A stretch of 64,000 nucleotides of DNA from Balanoglossus misakiensis (lineage: Eukaryota > Hemichordata), in assembly GCA_040954595.2 (NCBI GenBank), contig CM082585.2:1488001-1552000 (forward strand), written 5' to 3'. The notes below the pieces were generated by a model that was given only the letters and a program-made list of their open reading frames with translations, was not told where the DNA came from and did no database searches. Positions within the stretch are counted from its first letter, which is position 1. The number at the start of each line of letters is the position of its first letter. Of the stretch, positions 62,501 through 64,000 are shown one piece after another. A program made the translations under genes and the position numbers.

Positions 62501-64000
62501 TGACAAATTTTCGTCTTTGCAAAATCTCAAAATTTCGTCCATTTTTGAATAAAAATCATGGGTGAAAATCATCAAAAAATGACACATTTTCGACTTTGCA
62601 AAATCTAAAAATTTCGTCGATTTTTGAAAAAAATCATGGTTGAAAATCATCAAAAAATGACAAAATTTTCGACTTTGTAAAATCACAAAATTTCGTCGAT
62701 TTTGAAAAAAATCATAGGTTCGTCGATTTCTAAAAAAAAACATTGGTGAAAATCATCAAAAAATGACAAATTTTCGACTTTGCAAAATCTCAAAATTTCG
62801 TCGATTTTTGAAAAAAATCATGGGTGAAAATCATCAACAAATGACAAATTTTCGACTTCGCAAAATCTCAAAATTTCGTCAATTTTTGAAAAAATCAGGG
62901 GTAAAAATCATCAAAAAATGACAAATTTTCGTCTTTGCTAAATCTCAAAATTTCGTCGGTTTTTGAAAAATAATATGGGTGAAAATCATCAAAAAATGAC
63001 AAATTTTCGACTTTGCAAAATCTCAACATTTCGTCGATTTTTGAAAAAAATCATGGGTGAAAATCATCAAAAAATGACAAATTTTCGACTTTGCAAAATC
63101 TCAAAATTTCGTCCATTTTAAAAAAAAAACATGGGGGAAAATCATCAAAAAATGAGAAAATTTTCGACTTTGCAAAATCTCAAAATTTCGTCGATTTTGA
63201 AAAAAATCATAGGTTCGTCGATTTAAAAAAAAAAACATGGGTGAAAATCATCAAAAAATGACAAATTTTCGACTTTGCAAAATCTCACAATTTCGTCGAT
63301 TTTTGAAAAAAATCATGGGAGAAAATCATCAAAAAATGACAAATTTTCGACTTTGCAAAATCTCAACATTTCGTCGATTTTTGAAAAAAATCATGGGTGA
63401 AAATCATCAAAAAATGACAAATTTTCGACTTTGCAAAATCTCACAATTTCGTCGATTTTTGAAAAAAATCATGGGTGAAAATCATCAAAAAATTACAAAT
63501 TTTCGACTTTGCAAAATCTCAACATTTCGTCAATTTTTGAAAAAATCATGGGTGAAAATCATCAAAAAATGACAAATTTTCGTCTTTGCAAAATCTCAAA
63601 ATTTCGTCGGTTTTTGAAAAATAATATGGTTGAAAATCATCAAAAAATGACAAAATTATCGACTTTGCAAAATCTCACAATTTCGTCGATTTTTGAAAAA
63701 AAATCATGGGTGAAAATCATCAAAAAATGACAAATTTTCGACTTTGCAAAATCTCAAAATTTCGTCCATTTTAAAAAAAAAACATGGGGGAAAATCATCA
63801 AAAAATGAGAAAATTTTCGACTTTGCAAAATCTCAAAATTTCGTCGATTTTGAAAAAAATCATAGGTTCGTCGATTTAAAAAAAAAACATGGGTGAAAAT
63901 CATCAAAAAATGACAAATTTTCGACTTTGCAAAATCTCACAATTTCGTCGATTTTTGAAAAAAATCATGGGAGAAAATCATCAAAAAATGACAAATTTTC
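56600..64000 (+). repeat. 2.9-kb higher-order repeat, repeated at least twice, into the window end
   Basis: Landmarks near 56672, 57724, 58298 and 59342 recur near 59574, 60626, 61200 and 62244, all at exactly 2902 bp. Typical words are ACCATTGGGGGAAAATC, AATTATCGACTTTGCAC, AATCTCAACATTTCG and ATGAGAATATTTTCG. Beyond 62.2 kb the order changes to a shorter period (about 0.99 kb between 62244 and 63237), and the array runs off the window. Confidence 0.88.

Larger units (their letters stand above)
19988..64000 (+). repeat. 78-bp satellite, main array (plus orientation, continues past the window)
   Basis: About 44 kb of uninterrupted tandem monomers. The consensus is 78 bp: CATGGGTGAAAATCATC, AAAAAATGACAAATTTTCG, ACTTTGCAAAATCTC, AAAATTTCGTCGATTTTTG, then seven A and T. 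Variants include GACTTTGC to GTCTTTGC or GAATTTGC, GTCGATT to GTAAATT, GTACATT or GTCCATT, TGACAAAT to TTACAAAT or TGACACAT, and CATCAAAA to CATTAATA. A half-unit of about 28 bp (GGGTTCGTTGATTTTTG) recurs. Variants sit in fixed order inside larger repeating blocks. No gene or inserted element is seen in this array. Its size, AT-richness and homogeneity suit centromeric or pericentromeric heterochromatin, which is inference. Confidence 0.96.

Noticed and set aside
19988-64000. Dozens of open frames of 60-137 codons in the satellite, on both strands
   Set aside because: They repeat with the 78-bp monomer (26 codons), overlap on opposite strands, and end wherever an A-run changes length. They are by-products of the repeat.
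19988-64000. CRISPR-like array (regular short repeats)
   Set aside because: Monomers are directly adjacent with no unique spacers, vary gradually, and lie in a eukaryotic context with no cas genes.

Overview
The window is eukaryotic nuclear DNA. It is AT-rich, carries a gene broken by a canonical GT-AG intron, holds several kinds of eukaryotic transposable element, and more than three quarters of it is one satellite. The retroelement fragment at 4749-6758 has integrase upstream of reverse transcriptase, an order described for the Gmr1-like Ty3/gypsy lineage, which was first reported from deuterostomes. Together with the many small foldback and TIR elements this suggests a marine invertebrate, probably a deuterostome. 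I cannot name the species from sequence alone.

Layout. (1) 1-4050, minus strand: a multi-exon gene of unrecognised function. It has one exon at 3914-3455, a phase-0 intron at 3454-3101, and a long exon at 3100-966 whose frame breaks once, at a run of five T (2035-2039). (2) 4749-6758, plus strand: a dead, doubly truncated Gmr1-like pol fragment. The frameshift coincides with a 7-bp tandem duplication and the RT active-site Asp pair is lost. (3) 6760-13450: noncoding DNA built from small repeats. These are a 105-bp tandem repeat, a 31-bp G-run repeat, a 56-bp palindrome, a 928-bp TIR element with a 9-bp target duplication, and two related foldback elements flanking a 207-bp TA-flanked MITE. 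(4) 13451-64000: a satellite of about 78 bp per monomer, interrupted once by a 3.1-kb DNA transposon (16036-19174).

That transposon has terminal inverted repeats of about 0.8 kb, each made of five decaying tandem copies of a 150-190 bp unit with a G-run. Its core has a 36-bp perfect palindrome and a 77-residue cysteine-rich ORF. The satellite runs in minus orientation up to 19987, flips in a head-to-head palindrome, and then runs in plus orientation to the window end.

The plus-orientation array shows nested higher-order repeats (offsets of about 2.35, 3.15, 2.03, 1.71, 4.30, 1.26, 2.04 and 2.90 kb). It becomes more homogeneous with distance from its left edge. Because the monomer is 78 bp (26 codons), it throws up long periodic open frames on both strands; I do not consider any of these genes. 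Apart from the minus-strand gene, the pol remnant and the small cysteine-rich ORF, I see no credible protein-coding sequence, and I identified no tRNA, rRNA or CRISPR.
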